64,000 nucleotides of DNA from Oscillospiraceae bacterium (GTDB lineage: Bacteria; Bacillota; Clostridia; Oscillospirales; CAG-272): NCBI GenBank assembly GCA_015064725.1, contig SVRQ01000001.1, forward strand, positions 62,001 to 126,000, given 5' to 3'. The position numbers and the translations under genes were made by a program. Each line of letters opens with the position of its first letter. The first letter of the stretch is position 1. The notes beneath the pieces are model-generated. The model saw only the letters and a list, made by a program, of their open reading frames with translations. It had not been told where the DNA came from and ran no database searches. Below are positions 8,430-16,693 of this stretch, piece after piece.

Positions 8430-8925
8430 CTTGAAAGAAGCGGAAGCTTCTTTCAATATTTTTCTTTAGAAAAAATGAGTTAAAACGCCTTGCGTTTTAA
8501 CAGAAATTATTAAACTCACTTTTTCTTTTTGAAAGAAAAAGTGACAAAAAGAAGCAAAAAGTCCTTCCCTTTACTCGCTTGTGCAGATTTGAACTAAGAG
8601 TTCTTTCAGCTCCCCGAGCGATTTTCACTAAAGCAAAAATCGCTCGGAACCACGCTGAAGAGTGCCGATTTCAAGATTTAGGATGAAAACGCGAGATAGC
8701 AAAAATCAAAACTTTTACTTTTTCTTCACGCGCTTTCAGTAAAAAGCAGAATTCGAATGACCTCGGCGTTACGCCTTCAGATTCGCAGAATTTGAATTTT
8801 GCTTTGTAAAAAACTTTACTAAAGTACAAAAGGCAATAGATTTGTTCGCACTATGAGATTCCGTGCGTTTTTGTCCTCATCCGTCACTTCGTGACACCTT
8901 ACCCAAGGGGGGAAGGCTTTTAACA
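8430..8925. repeat. modular hairpin repeat R1, between hisB and hisH
   Basis: About 500 bp of noncoding sequence inside the his operon. It contains the palindrome GTTAAAACGC/GCGTTTTAAC (about 8478-8500), a CACTTTTTCTTTTTG/AAAGAAAAAGTG hairpin (about 8518-8552), a GC-rich hairpin CCGAGCGATTTT/AAAATCGCTCGG at 8614-8647, and a CCTTACCC/GGGGGAAGG-like end (about 8900-8918). The segment with GTCCTTCCCTTTACTCGC is repeated in inverted orientation near 39940-39970, and GGAACCACGCTGAAGAGTGC at 8646-8665 is repeated inverted near 43341-43360. No gene is visible. Confidence 0.75.
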
Positions 8926-8932
8926 AAAGGGC

Positions 8933-9517
8933 TTATAAAACTCCTTTTGAGGAAGGTATCTTTTCGCTTCCCGTTTGCGCCGCCGCTTTGGCAAGCGCAC
9001 GCGCGCACGCCTTGAACGCCGCTTCTATCTTGTGGTGTGTATTTTCACCGTAGAAAAGCTTTATATGAAGCGTGATGCCGCTTCTTCTCACAAATGCCGT
9101 GAAAAATTCCTTCACAAGCTCCGTATCAAAATCGCCCACCTTTTGTGTAAGCGTGCCAAGGTCAAAGGCAAGCACGTTTCTGCCCGAAACGTCCACCGCC
9201 GCAAGAACGAGAGTTTCATCCATAGGAAGCGTGATATCGCCGTATCTTGCAATACCGCGGCAATCGCCGAGCATCTCTCGCAGGGCTACGCCGAGGCAAA
9301 TACCTATGTCCTCCGCCGTGTGGTGATAATCCACCTTTGTATCTCCCGTGCATTTTACGGAAAGGTCAAAGCCGCCGTGAACGGCAAAAAGCGTGAGCAT
9401 ATGGTCAAGGAAGCCGCAGCCCGTATCAATATCGCATCTGCCCTCGCCGTAAAGAGTGAACGAAAGCTCAATATCCGTTTCCGCTGTTTTTCTTTTTATG
9501 TTTGCAGTCTGTGCCAT
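8933..9517 (-). CDS. hisB: imidazoleglycerol-phosphate dehydratase
   Basis: A 194-aa monofunctional dehydratase that forms imidazole acetol phosphate. Both manganese-binding motifs are present: GFLDHMLTLFAVHG and DYHHTAEDIG in the first half, and the YGENTHHKIEAAFKA pair in the second. No phosphatase domain is attached, in contrast to the fused enterobacterial HisB, so histidinol-phosphate phosphatase must come from elsewhere. It follows hisC by 11 bp and is followed by the R1 repeat. Confidence 0.96.
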   Translation of the reverse strand: MAQTANIKRKTAETDIELSFTLYGEGRCDIDTGCGFLDHMLTLFAVHGGFDLSVKCTGDTKVDYHHTAEDIGICLGVALREMLGDCRGIARYGDITLPMDETLVLAAVDVSGRNVLAFDLGTLTQKVGDFDTELVKEFFTAFVRRSGITLHIKLFYGENTHHKIEAAFKACARALAKAAAQTGSEKIPSSKGVL

Positions 9518-9528
9518 AGCTTCCTCCG

Positions 9529-10581
9529 TTAAATAATTTCGTCAAGTTTGGAAATGAGCGTATCCATCTGCTCTCTTGTGCCGATGGTTATGCGCAAAAA
9601 GTCTTTAATGCGCTCTTTTTTGAAGTGGCGCACAAGCACGCCGCGCTTTTTAAGCTCCAAGTAGAGCTCTTCCCCGTTTTTGCCGTCTTTCCTTGCAAAA
9701 ACGAAGTTTGCAGAGGACGGAAGCACACAAAATCCGCGCTTTTCAAGCTCGCGCACGGTATATTCGCGGTTTTCGATAATGGTCTGCACGTTTTTGCGGA
9801 AGTAGCCGTCATCCTCTATGCTCGCCTTGCCCGCAAGCAATGTAAGCCTGTTTATGTTATAGGGGTTGTAGGAATATTTTATTCTGTTCATATCCGCGAT
9901 AAGCCCCTCGTGCGCGATGGCAAAGCCGAGGCGCGCACCCGCAAGAGAACGGGATTTTGAAAACGTCTGGCATACGATGAGGTTATCGTATTTATGAACG
10001 AGCTCTACCGCGCTCTCCCCGCCGAAATCAACGTACGCCTCGTCGATAAGAACGACGTTATCTTTGTTTGATGCCACTATTTTCTCCACGTCCGCGCGCG
10101 AAAGCGCCATACCCGTGGGCGCGTTGGGGTTAGCGATGATGACCGTTTTGCCAACGTTCATATAATCGTTTATATCAATGGAAAAATCGTCGCAAAGCGG
10201 CGCCTTCTCGGCGTCCGTTCCCACAAGCTCTGCATAAACGGGATAAAAGCCGTAGCTTATTTCGGGGAAGATGCACTTTTCCCCCGCGCAGAACGCGAAG
10301 AAAGCAAAAGCAAGTATCTCGTCCGAGCCGTTACCGAGCAAAACATTCTCTCTTTTGTAGCCGTAATGTGCGGCAATGGCATCGCGCAGGTCCTTTCCCT
10401 CCGGGTCGGAGTAAAGCTTGAGCTTTTCAACCTCTTCGCCGGTTATCGCCTCCAACACCTTGGGCGAGGGGGGAAAGGGGGATTCGTTCGTGTTGAGCTT
10501 CACGTATTCCATATCGCGCGGCTGTTCGCCGGGCGTATATGCGTCAAGCCCTTCATATCTTTTGACCATAAAGCTTTTCAT
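9529..10581 (-). CDS. hisC: histidinol-phosphate aminotransferase
   Basis: A 350-aa PLP-dependent aminotransferase of fold type I that converts imidazole acetol phosphate and glutamate to histidinol phosphate. The NTNESPFPPSPKV start, NPNAPTGM loop, DEAYVDFG, and FSKSRSLAGARLGFA with the PLP lysine are all present. Its start overlaps the hisD stop by one base and hisB follows after 11 bp. Normal length. No oddities. Confidence 0.95.
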   Translation of the reverse strand: MKSFMVKRYEGLDAYTPGEQPRDMEYVKLNTNESPFPPSPKVLEAITGEEVEKLKLYSDPEGKDLRDAIAAHYGYKRENVLLGNGSDEILAFAFFAFCAGEKCIFPEISYGFYPVYAELVGTDAEKAPLCDDFSIDINDYMNVGKTVIIANPNAPTGMALSRADVEKIVASNKDNVVLIDEAYVDFGGESAVELVHKYDNLIVCQTFSKSRSLAGARLGFAIAHEGLIADMNRIKYSYNPYNINRLTLLAGKASIEDDGYFRKNVQTIIENREYTVRELEKRGFCVLPSSANFVFARKDGKNGEELYLELKKRGVLVRHFKKERIKDFLRITIGTREQMDTLISKLDEII

Positions 10582-11861
10582 TATTTTTCATCCCCTTCAA
10601 AGCGGATGGTGGCACTCTTTGCGTGCGCGTGGAGTCCCTCGTGCTTTGCAAAGCAATCTATCTTTCCGGCAACCTCGGAAAGGGCTTCCTTCGTATAATA
10701 TATAAAGGAGGATCTTTTTACAAAATCATCCACGGAAAGCGGGCTTGAAAAACGTGCCGTACCGGACGTGGGAAGCGTATGATTGGGTCCTGCAAAGTAA
10801 TCGCCAAGAGCCTCCGGGCAGTTTCTGCCAAGGAAAATAGAGCCTGCGTTCTTTATCTTGGGAAGAAGATCAAACGGGCTGTCCACGCACACCTCCAGGT
10901 GTTCGGGAGCGATCTCGTTCGCCGTGTCTATAACGCTTGCAAGGTCATCTCTTACTATAATTTTGGATGCGTTATCTATAGACGCACGCGCGATCTCTGC
11001 TCTGGGAAGAAGAGGTATCTGCACCTCAAGCTCCTCGCTCACCTCCTGCGCAAGCTTTTCGCTGTCCGTTACAAGCACAGCACAAGCAAGCTTATCGTGC
11101 TCTGCCTGAGAGAGCATATCCGCAGCCACGAAGCGAGGGTCTGCCTTTCCGTCCGCGATGATGAGTATTTCGGAAGGACCTGCAACCATATCTATGCCGA
11201 CCGTACCGAATACCTGACGCTTTGCTTCCGCAACGAAAACGTTGCCGGGGCCGACGATCTTATCTACCTTACCAACCGTCTGTGTGCCGTATGCAAGCGC
11301 CGCAACAGCACCCGCACCGCCTGTTTTATATATCTTGTCCACACCCGCAAGGCGTGCCGCAACGAGGATCGCAGGGCTTACAACGCCGTTTTTTGCAGGA
11401 GTCGTTATAACTATTTCGGAGCAGCCGGCAATTTTCGCAGGGATCGCATCCATAAGTACCGTGGAGGGGTAGCTTGCCGTACCGCCGGGAACGTAAAGAC
11501 CCACTTTTTCTATGGGAGTTACCTTCTGACCGAGGATGACACCCTCTTTTTCATTGATGATAAATCCGTTTCTTACCTGCTTTTCGTGGAAAGCGCGGAT
11601 GTTGTCGCGCGCTTCACGCATAGCCTCGATAAGCTCCGCAGGAACTTTTGTAAAAGCTTCGTCGATCTCTTCTGCGGAAACGAGCAGGCTTTCGGGTGCG
11701 CCGCCGTCAAATTTTTCGCAGTATTCAAGCAGTGCCTTATCTCCGTTCTTACGAACGTTTTCTATAATTTCGCGCACGATGGCGGAAGCGTCGAACGTTT
11801 CCACGTCGCGCGACATAATTTCTTCTGTTGAAAGAGAAGCGTCTTTGTATATCTTTATCAT
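10581..11861 (-). CDS. hisD: histidinol dehydrogenase
   Basis: A 426-aa zinc enzyme catalysing the two final oxidations from histidinol to histidine. The dinucleotide-binding VGLYVPGGTASYPSTVLM, the GPGNVFVAEAKR loop, GPSEILIIADG, and the metal and base residues in SQAEHDKLA, NEIAPEHLEV and GPNHTLPTSGTAR are all present. Length is normal. It lies 52 bp after hisG and overlaps hisC by one base. Confidence 0.96.
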   Translation of the reverse strand: MIKIYKDASLSTEEIMSRDVETFDASAIVREIIENVRKNGDKALLEYCEKFDGGAPESLLVSAEEIDEAFTKVPAELIEAMREARDNIRAFHEKQVRNGFIINEKEGVILGQKVTPIEKVGLYVPGGTASYPSTVLMDAIPAKIAGCSEIVITTPAKNGVVSPAILVAARLAGVDKIYKTGGAGAVAALAYGTQTVGKVDKIVGPGNVFVAEAKRQVFGTVGIDMVAGPSEILIIADGKADPRFVAADMLSQAEHDKLACAVLVTDSEKLAQEVSEELEVQIPLLPRAEIARASIDNASKIIVRDDLASVIDTANEIAPEHLEVCVDSPFDLLPKIKNAGSIFLGRNCPEALGDYFAGPNHTLPTSGTARFSSPLSVDDFVKRSSFIYYTKEALSEVAGKIDCFAKHEGLHAHAKSATIRFEGDEK

Positions 11862-11913
11862 TTTTTTGCGCCGTGCTTCCCTTTTTCAAAGGGAACGCAT
11901 CCTTTCTGTTTCT

Positions 11914-12543
11914 TTAATCCTTTTTTGAAAGCTCGCGCTTGAGCGTATCTATATCGTCCGTTTTAAAGCGGTAGCTTGCCTTGTTCGCAATGAGGTGCGC
12001 GGAAATAGGCATAATTTCCGTAATTACTTCGAGGTTGTTTTCACGAAGCGTGGTCCCCGTTTCAACAATATCGACGATAACGTCCGTCATACCGAGAATG
12101 GGAGCAAGCTCGATAGAGCCGTTGAGCTTGAATATCTCTATATTTCTGCCGATGGAGGAATAATAGTTCTTTGTAATATTTACAAATTTCGTAGCAACCT
12201 TGAGCGCGCGTTCCGGGTTATCGGAAAAATCCTTCTTACCGGCAACGGCAACGCGGCATTTTCCCATACCGAGGTCGCAAAGGTCGAAAACGTCCGGGGA
12301 GTATTCGAGGAGTATATCCTTGCCGACGATGCCGATGTCGGCAGCGCCGTGTTCCACGTATATAGCCACGTCGGAAGGCTTTACCCAAAAGAAGCTTACG
12401 CCCGCTTCCTCGTTTTCGAAAATAAGCTTTCTGTTGTTTTCCAGGATGGAGGGGCAATCGTAGCCCGCGTCGGCAAACATCTTGTACGCCTTTTCACCGA
12501 GCCTTCCCTTGGGAAGAGCTACTTTAAGCATTTCCTTTTTCAT
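11914..12543 (-). CDS. hisG: ATP phosphoribosyltransferase, short form
   Basis: A 209-aa short-form HisG catalysing the first committed step. LKVALPKGRLGEKA opens the protein, DIGIVGKDILLE lies in the middle, and VIVDIVETGTTLRENNL is the PRPP-binding loop. The C-terminal regulatory domain of long HisG is absent; short HisG needs HisZ for activity and histidine feedback, and hisZ is directly upstream with a 4-bp overlap. The pair is therefore complete. Confidence 0.96.
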   Translation of the reverse strand: MKKEMLKVALPKGRLGEKAYKMFADAGYDCPSILENNRKLIFENEEAGVSFFWVKPSDVAIYVEHGAADIGIVGKDILLEYSPDVFDLCDLGMGKCRVAVAGKKDFSDNPERALKVATKFVNITKNYYSSIGRNIEIFKLNGSIELAPILGMTDVIVDIVETGTTLRENNLEVITEIMPISAHLIANKASYRFKTDDIDTLKRELSKKD

Positions 12544-13640
12544 ACGAGCACCTCCTTTTCTCCGTCAAATTCTATTATCTTTTTAGTTTTGGGAAGCACG
12601 CTTCCCTTTTTGCAAATGCAAACGCGGAAGCCGTTGTCGCGGTAGAATGCCGCCGCCTTTTCAAGCTCGGGAATATCCGCGCCTTCGGAATAAAGCATAA
12701 CTATGTCCGCATCGTATCCGTTTTCGCTCTCGCCGTAAAGGTCGATAAGGTCAAGATAGAGCGCAAAGCCGCACGCGCCCACGTTCTTGCCCATCTTTGA
12801 AAGCAGGTTATCGTATCTGCCGCCGGAAAGCACGCTGCGCGGTATTCCGTGGACAAAGCCCTGGAACACGATGCCGTTATAATAGCTCATATCGTTGACG
12901 ATGGAAAAATCTATATTGATAGAGGCGCGCGGGAGCGTTTCGAATATGACCTTCAGCTCCTCGTATGCTTTTTCCGTTTCTTCACAAACGGAGAAAGCGG
13001 AAAGCTTCGGAAGCTCGCCGTGAACGCTTGCAAGCTCTGCTATTTTGGCAGCACCCTCTGCGGGAACGCCGTCTGCGGTGCAGGCGGCAAAAATGCCCTC
13101 GCCGTCCTTTTTGCCAAGGCATTCAAGCACCTCTGCCTTTGCCCCCTCGGAAACACCGTAATGGTTGAAAAGCGCGTTAACAAATCCCATATGGGAAATA
13201 TCAAGGGAGTAAGAAAACTCTCCGTCGCGCGCAAAAGCCGTCTTCGCTATCTGCTTAACGCTCATTGCGGCAAGGCGCACTATCTCATATTCCGCGTAGA
13301 TATCTATATCGCCAAGGTATTCCACGCCCATCTGGGGTATCTCTTTATATTCGTGTATATTGTGTGAGGCGCGATATACGTTTTCGTTGTAATATACCCT
13401 TGTGTTTTCGCCGTTCTTTGCATTTTTGGCAATGGAAAGGGTTATATCGGGCTTGAGCGCAAGAAGACTGCCGTCAAGGTCATTGAAAGAGATGATATTC
13501 TGCGTTGTCAGGAATTTTTTATATTCCATATAAAAGGCATACTCTTCAAACTTGCTCATCTTAAAACGGCGGTAGCCGTATTTTTCATAAAGCTCGCGAA
13601 GCTTGTATATTATTTCTTCGCTTTCCGTGAATATTTTCAT
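12540..13640 (-). CDS. hisZ: ATP phosphoribosyltransferase regulatory subunit (HisRS paralogue)
   Basis: A 366-aa class II synthetase-like protein without tRNA charging function that joins HisG as its regulatory subunit. Motif 2-like sequence (RVYYNENVYRA), FEEYAFYMEYKKF near the start and SGGRYDNLLSKMG near 275 match HisZ. A C-terminal domain of about 70 residues resembles the anticodon-binding fold. It is the first gene of the his operon and starts about 45 bp after a good promoter. A true HisRS is unlikely given length and context. Confidence 0.92.
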   Translation of the reverse strand: MKIFTESEEIIYKLRELYEKYGYRRFKMSKFEEYAFYMEYKKFLTTQNIISFNDLDGSLLALKPDITLSIAKNAKNGENTRVYYNENVYRASHNIHEYKEIPQMGVEYLGDIDIYAEYEIVRLAAMSVKQIAKTAFARDGEFSYSLDISHMGFVNALFNHYGVSEGAKAEVLECLGKKDGEGIFAACTADGVPAEGAAKIAELASVHGELPKLSAFSVCEETEKAYEELKVIFETLPRASINIDFSIVNDMSYYNGIVFQGFVHGIPRSVLSGGRYDNLLSKMGKNVGACGFALYLDLIDLYGESENGYDADIVMLYSEGADIPELEKAAAFYRDNGFRVCICKKGSVLPKTKKIIEFDGEKEVLV

Positions 13641-13683
13641 TGTTTTTTCTCTCTTTTGATATGATTATTATATATAATGATGT

Positions 13684-13712
13684 ATTATATCACGGCTTTT
13701 TTTGTTTTTCAA
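13684..13712 (-). promoter_or_regulatory. his operon promoter
   Basis: TTGAAA (13712-13707), 17-base spacer, TATAAT (13689-13684) on the minus strand, with the hisZ ATG about 44 bp further on. The leader is too short for a T-box or attenuator, and no riboswitch is visible. Confidence 0.8.
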
Positions 13713-13812
13713 GAACATTTGTGTATATTAACGGATTTTTATGCAGAAAAATTCTGCACAAACAGGCTTTGCCGCACAAAGCTTATAATGCGTGTATTTT
13801 GGTGCGTTCCAC

Positions 13813-13841
13813 TTGACAAAAATGCGGCGGCGCGTTATAAT
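13813..13841 (+). promoter_or_regulatory. folT-folC promoter
   Basis: Perfect TTGACA (13813-13818) and TATAAT (13836-13841) with 17-base spacing, directed to the THF riboswitch and folT. Confidence 0.88.
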
Positions 13842-13863
13842 TACAGTATCTGAAAAATATAAA

Positions 13864-13964
13864 CTGAAGAGTAAAAACACGGGCGTCAAGTGCCGATGGG
13901 ACGGGGAGTTGCCGGTTGGACGAAAGCGTATGCTGCGGTTCGTGTTTTGCATCCCGCTTCGTAA
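13864..13964 (+). promoter_or_regulatory. tetrahydrofolate (THF) riboswitch
   Basis: The roughly 100-nt leader matches the THF (folT) riboswitch. It has a GAAG/CTTC closing stem, GAGTAAAAACACGGGCGTCAAGTG at 13869-13892, CGATGGGACGGGGAGTTGCC in the middle, and GCGGTTCGTGTTTTGCATCC at 13935-13954, where CACG and CGTG form an internal stem. THF riboswitches typically lie before folT, as here, and reduce expression when reduced folates are abundant. The next element is a hairpin that hides the ribosome binding site. Confidence 0.88.
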
Positions 13965-14001
13965 GGTAAAAGGAATTTTGGGCCGCAAATGCGGTCTGGG
14001 G

Positions 14002-14044
14002 TCCTCTTTTCCCTTGCTAAAGGCAGGGAAAGGAGGATTTTTTT
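14002..14044 (+). terminator. riboswitch expression platform: terminator overlapping folT SD
   Basis: The strand TCCTCTTTTCCCTTGC (14002-14017) pairs with GGCAGGGAAAGGAGGA (14022-14037) and is followed by seven T directly before the folT ATG. The downstream arm contains the Shine-Dalgarno AGGAGG (14031-14036), so the same hairpin could end transcription or hide the ribosome site. Confidence 0.8.
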
Positions 14045-14653
14045 ATGAACAACGATCAAAAAAACAAAAGCCGCCCCGAGCACGCGGGCATTGCCCTTTT
14101 CGGGAACATCCGCGTTATGGCAATAGCGGCACTGCTGACAGCTCTTTCCATAGTGCTGGGAAAATATCTTGCCATCAACGTGACGGATTCCTTACGCATA
14201 AGCTTTGAGAATCTGCCGATAATTATGGCAGGGCTTTTCTTCGGTCCGCTTATCGGCGGCGTTGTCGGCGCGGCGGCGGATATAATAGGCTGCTTTATGG
14301 TCGGTTTCTCTATGAACCCCATCATAACGCTCGGCGCGTGTCTTATCGGCGTAATATCCGGCACGATAGGCATGTACGCATTCCCAAAAAAGGAAAATTG
14401 GCGTGCAACGCCGCGCGTGTTCCTGCCCGTTGCGCTTGCCCACATAATCTGCTCCATGGGCATCAAATCCCTCGGTATGATAGTTTATTTCGGCACGCCC
14501 TGGGAGATACTCATCCTGCGAGTGCCGATATACGTTTTCACGGGTATTGCGGAGGGATATCTTATAATGCTGCTTTTCCGCAACAAGAATTTCTCCGGTC
14601 TGCTTTCAAGGATAATAAGCAAAGGTAAAACAAATTACCGAAAGAAGGTATGA
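14045..14653 (+). CDS. folT: ECF transporter folate-binding S component
   Basis: A 202-aa membrane protein with about six hydrophobic segments of the ECF S-component type. The IRVMAIAALLTALSIVLGKYL start and the FFGPLIGGVVGAAADIIGC segment are typical of FolT. It binds folate outside the cell and works with a shared ECF A/A'/T module that is not in this window. The THF riboswitch before it and folC directly after it (folT stop and folC start nearly touch) support folate as the ligand. Confidence 0.9.
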   Translation: MNNDQKNKSRPEHAGIALFGNIRVMAIAALLTALSIVLGKYLAINVTDSLRISFENLPIIMAGLFFGPLIGGVVGAAADIIGCFMVGFSMNPIITLGACLIGVISGTIGMYAFPKKENWRATPRVFLPVALAHIICSMGIKSLGMIVYFGTPWEILILRVPIYVFTGIAEGYLIMLLFRNKNFSGLLSRIISKGKTNYRKKV

Positions 14654-14655
14654 AT

Positions 14656-15993
14656 ATGACATATACAGAAGCTCTTGAATACATCCACTCCGTCTGCTGG
14701 AAAGGCAGCCGTCCCGGTCTTTCGCGCACGGAAGAACTTATGAAAAAACTGGGAGATCCGCAGGACAGCCTCCGCTTTATCCACGTTGCGGGAACGAACG
14801 GAAAAGGCTCCACAAGTGCAATGACTGCATCCGTCCTTGCCGCCGCAGGCTACAAGGTAGGGCTTTACACCTCCCCCTTTATCGTGCGCTTTAACGAGCG
14901 TATGCAGATAAACGGCTGTGATATCTCCGACGAGGAGCTTGCGCGCGTTACGGAATACGTGCGCCCCTTTGCGGACAGTATGGAGGATTCCCCCACGGAA
15001 TTTGAGCTTATCACGGCTATCGCGTTCGTTTATTTCAAAAATCACGGCTGCGACTTTGTCGTGCTTGAAGCGGGAATGGGCGGCAGACTCGATTCCACGA
15101 ATATCATAAAAGCGCACAGCGTTGCCGTTTCCGTTATCACGGGTATCGCTATGGATCACACGGCGTTCTTGGGCGATACTGCGGAAAAGATAGCCCAAGA
15201 AAAGGCAGGCATCATCAAAGAGGGCGTTCCCGTCATCTTCGGCGGTGCGCACACGCCCGTCGGCGCAAAAGAAGGCGAATGCGAGGTAGATCCCGCATCC
15301 TGCGCCGCAGTCATCCGCGCAAAAGCGCAAGAGATGAACGCGCCTTATATCGAAGCGGATTATACCCGTCTTTCTGGCGTAAAAACGGATATGTTCGGTG
15401 CGGATTTTGATTTTGAAGAAATAAAGGGGCTTCATATCCCCTTGGCGGGAATTTACCAGCCGTATAACGCCGCAACCGTGCTTACAATACTCGAAACACT
15501 TAACAAAAAAGGCGCGAATATCACGGCGGATGCGGTAAAACGCGGTCTTGCCGCTGTAAAATGGCCCGGCAGATTTGAAATACTCTGCCGCGAGCCGCTT
15601 ATCATATCCGACGGCGGTCACAACCCCGAGGGCATAGACGCTGCCGTTGCAAGTGCAAAAGCTTACTTCAAGGGCGAAAAGATATATCTTCTCTCCGGCG
15701 TTATGGCGGACAAGGATTACCGCCATATGGCGCGCCGCATGGGCGAGGTCGCTTGCCGCGCCTTCACCGTGCGTCCCGATAACTCCCGTGCGCTCGCCGC
15801 GGACGAATATGCCAAGGTATTTGAAGACGAGGGCATCCCATCCGAAGGCTTTGCCACGGTAAAGGAAGCCGTTTTTGCTGCCGCACGCGCGTGCCGCGAA
15901 AACGGCAAGGCGCTTCTGTGCCTCGGCTCGCTCTATATGTACGGCGAGGTCCGCGCGGCTGTGGAAGAATACAAAGCGCAAAATGATAAATAA
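14656..15993 (+). CDS. folC: folylpolyglutamate synthase / dihydrofolate synthase
   Basis: A 445-aa Mur-ligase-family enzyme that adds glutamate to dihydropteroate and to reduced folates, keeping them in the cell. Seen are the P-loop HVAGTNGKGSTSAM, SPFIVRFNERMQING, the ATP-domain VLEAGMGGRLDSTN and DGGHNPEGIDA in the C-terminal domain. An ATG at 14650 is closer to the AAGAAGG ribosome site (about one base), so the ATG at 14656 with about seven bases spacing is preferred. It is co-transcribed with folT under the THF riboswitch. Confidence 0.93.
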   Translation: MTYTEALEYIHSVCWKGSRPGLSRTEELMKKLGDPQDSLRFIHVAGTNGKGSTSAMTASVLAAAGYKVGLYTSPFIVRFNERMQINGCDISDEELARVTEYVRPFADSMEDSPTEFELITAIAFVYFKNHGCDFVVLEAGMGGRLDSTNIIKAHSVAVSVITGIAMDHTAFLGDTAEKIAQEKAGIIKEGVPVIFGGAHTPVGAKEGECEVDPASCAAVIRAKAQEMNAPYIEADYTRLSGVKTDMFGADFDFEEIKGLHIPLAGIYQPYNAATVLTILETLNKKGANITADAVKRGLAAVKWPGRFEILCREPLIISDGGHNPEGIDAAVASAKAYFKGEKIYLLSGVMADKDYRHMARRMGEVACRAFTVRPDNSRALAADEYAKVFEDEGIPSEGFATVKEAVFAAARACRENGKALLCLGSLYMYGEVRAAVEEYKAQNDK

Positions 15994-16634
15994 AGAAAAG
16001 AATGAGCGCGTAAACCGCGAGCTTGACAAGCTCTATAAAAGCTGTACTTCCGAATTTTTGGCGGAATGGAGCTGTGCTTTCAAGGATACACCCCCCCGAA
16101 AGCATCAATAATTTCGGCATCGTTGACGAGCAAAGATACGATACCGATGACGGAATTCTTTTTATCGGCAAGGAAACGAATAATTTTTCCCACGCACGAT
16201 ACCGCGATTGGCTCTTTTGGCTCTCGCGCCAAAGCTCCCTTCGCGGCACGAACATAACCCCGAATATGTGGTATAACGCAGGTCGTTGGGCTTGTCTTTT
16301 GAAAGAGCCCGAAAGATCCGAAAAAGATATTGCCGCAAAAAGGGCAGATGCGCTGTGCTTTATCGGTACGATAGCTTTTACTAACGTGAATAAAGTATAT
16401 GGTAAAAACCAAAGCAAGGAAGAGTATTACCGTGTGGCAAGGTCGGATATTGCAGGCAGGGTTCTGCGGCAGGAAATAGAGATAATACAGCCGAAAACGA
16501 TAGTTTGCTGCGGCACGGGAGATATATTTTTGCACCACGTTCAGGATTTCAGCGGAAAGGTCATATTTATGCCCCATCCCGGCGCAAGAAAAAGCACGCA
16601 AGCGATGCTTTGCAAGCTTAAAAAACAATTTTAA
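15983..16634 (+). pseudogene. uracil-DNA-glycosylase-like protein, frameshifted at a C7 run
   Basis: A protein of the uracil-DNA-glycosylase-like superfold split over two frames. The first frame starts at the ATG 15983, overlapping the folC end, and reads well to Thr36 and Pro-Pro. The second, open to 16634, carries GILFIGKETNNF, PNMWYNAGRW, FTNVNKV, PKTIVCCGTGD and the loop MPHPGARKS. The shift lies at seven C at 16091-16097; with six C the two parts join as DT-PP-ES and give 216 aa. This may be a sequencing error, a phase-variable tract or a recent mutation. The exact substrate is unknown. An ATG at 16023 in the second frame has no good ribosome site. Confidence 0.7.
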
Positions 16635-16690
16635 AAAATGGCAGAGAATGGCGTTGTGTCCTTGGAACACAACGCCATTCTGTCATTTTT
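16634..16690. terminator. bidirectional terminator
   Basis: AGAATGGCGTTGTGT at 16645-16659 pairs with its exact complement at 16667-16681 and is flanked by A-run and T-run. It ends the folT-folC transcript and the convergent araC-type gene. Confidence 0.88.
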
Positions 16691-16693
16691 TAT

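Noticed and set aside
13641-13715. Histidine T-box or attenuator before hisZ
   Set aside because: The distance from the promoter to hisZ is only about 40-45 bp; no T-box core and no His-rich leader peptide.
14635-16029. 464-codon minus-strand ORF over folC
   Set aside because: Antisense of folC, no ribosome site, no known motif.
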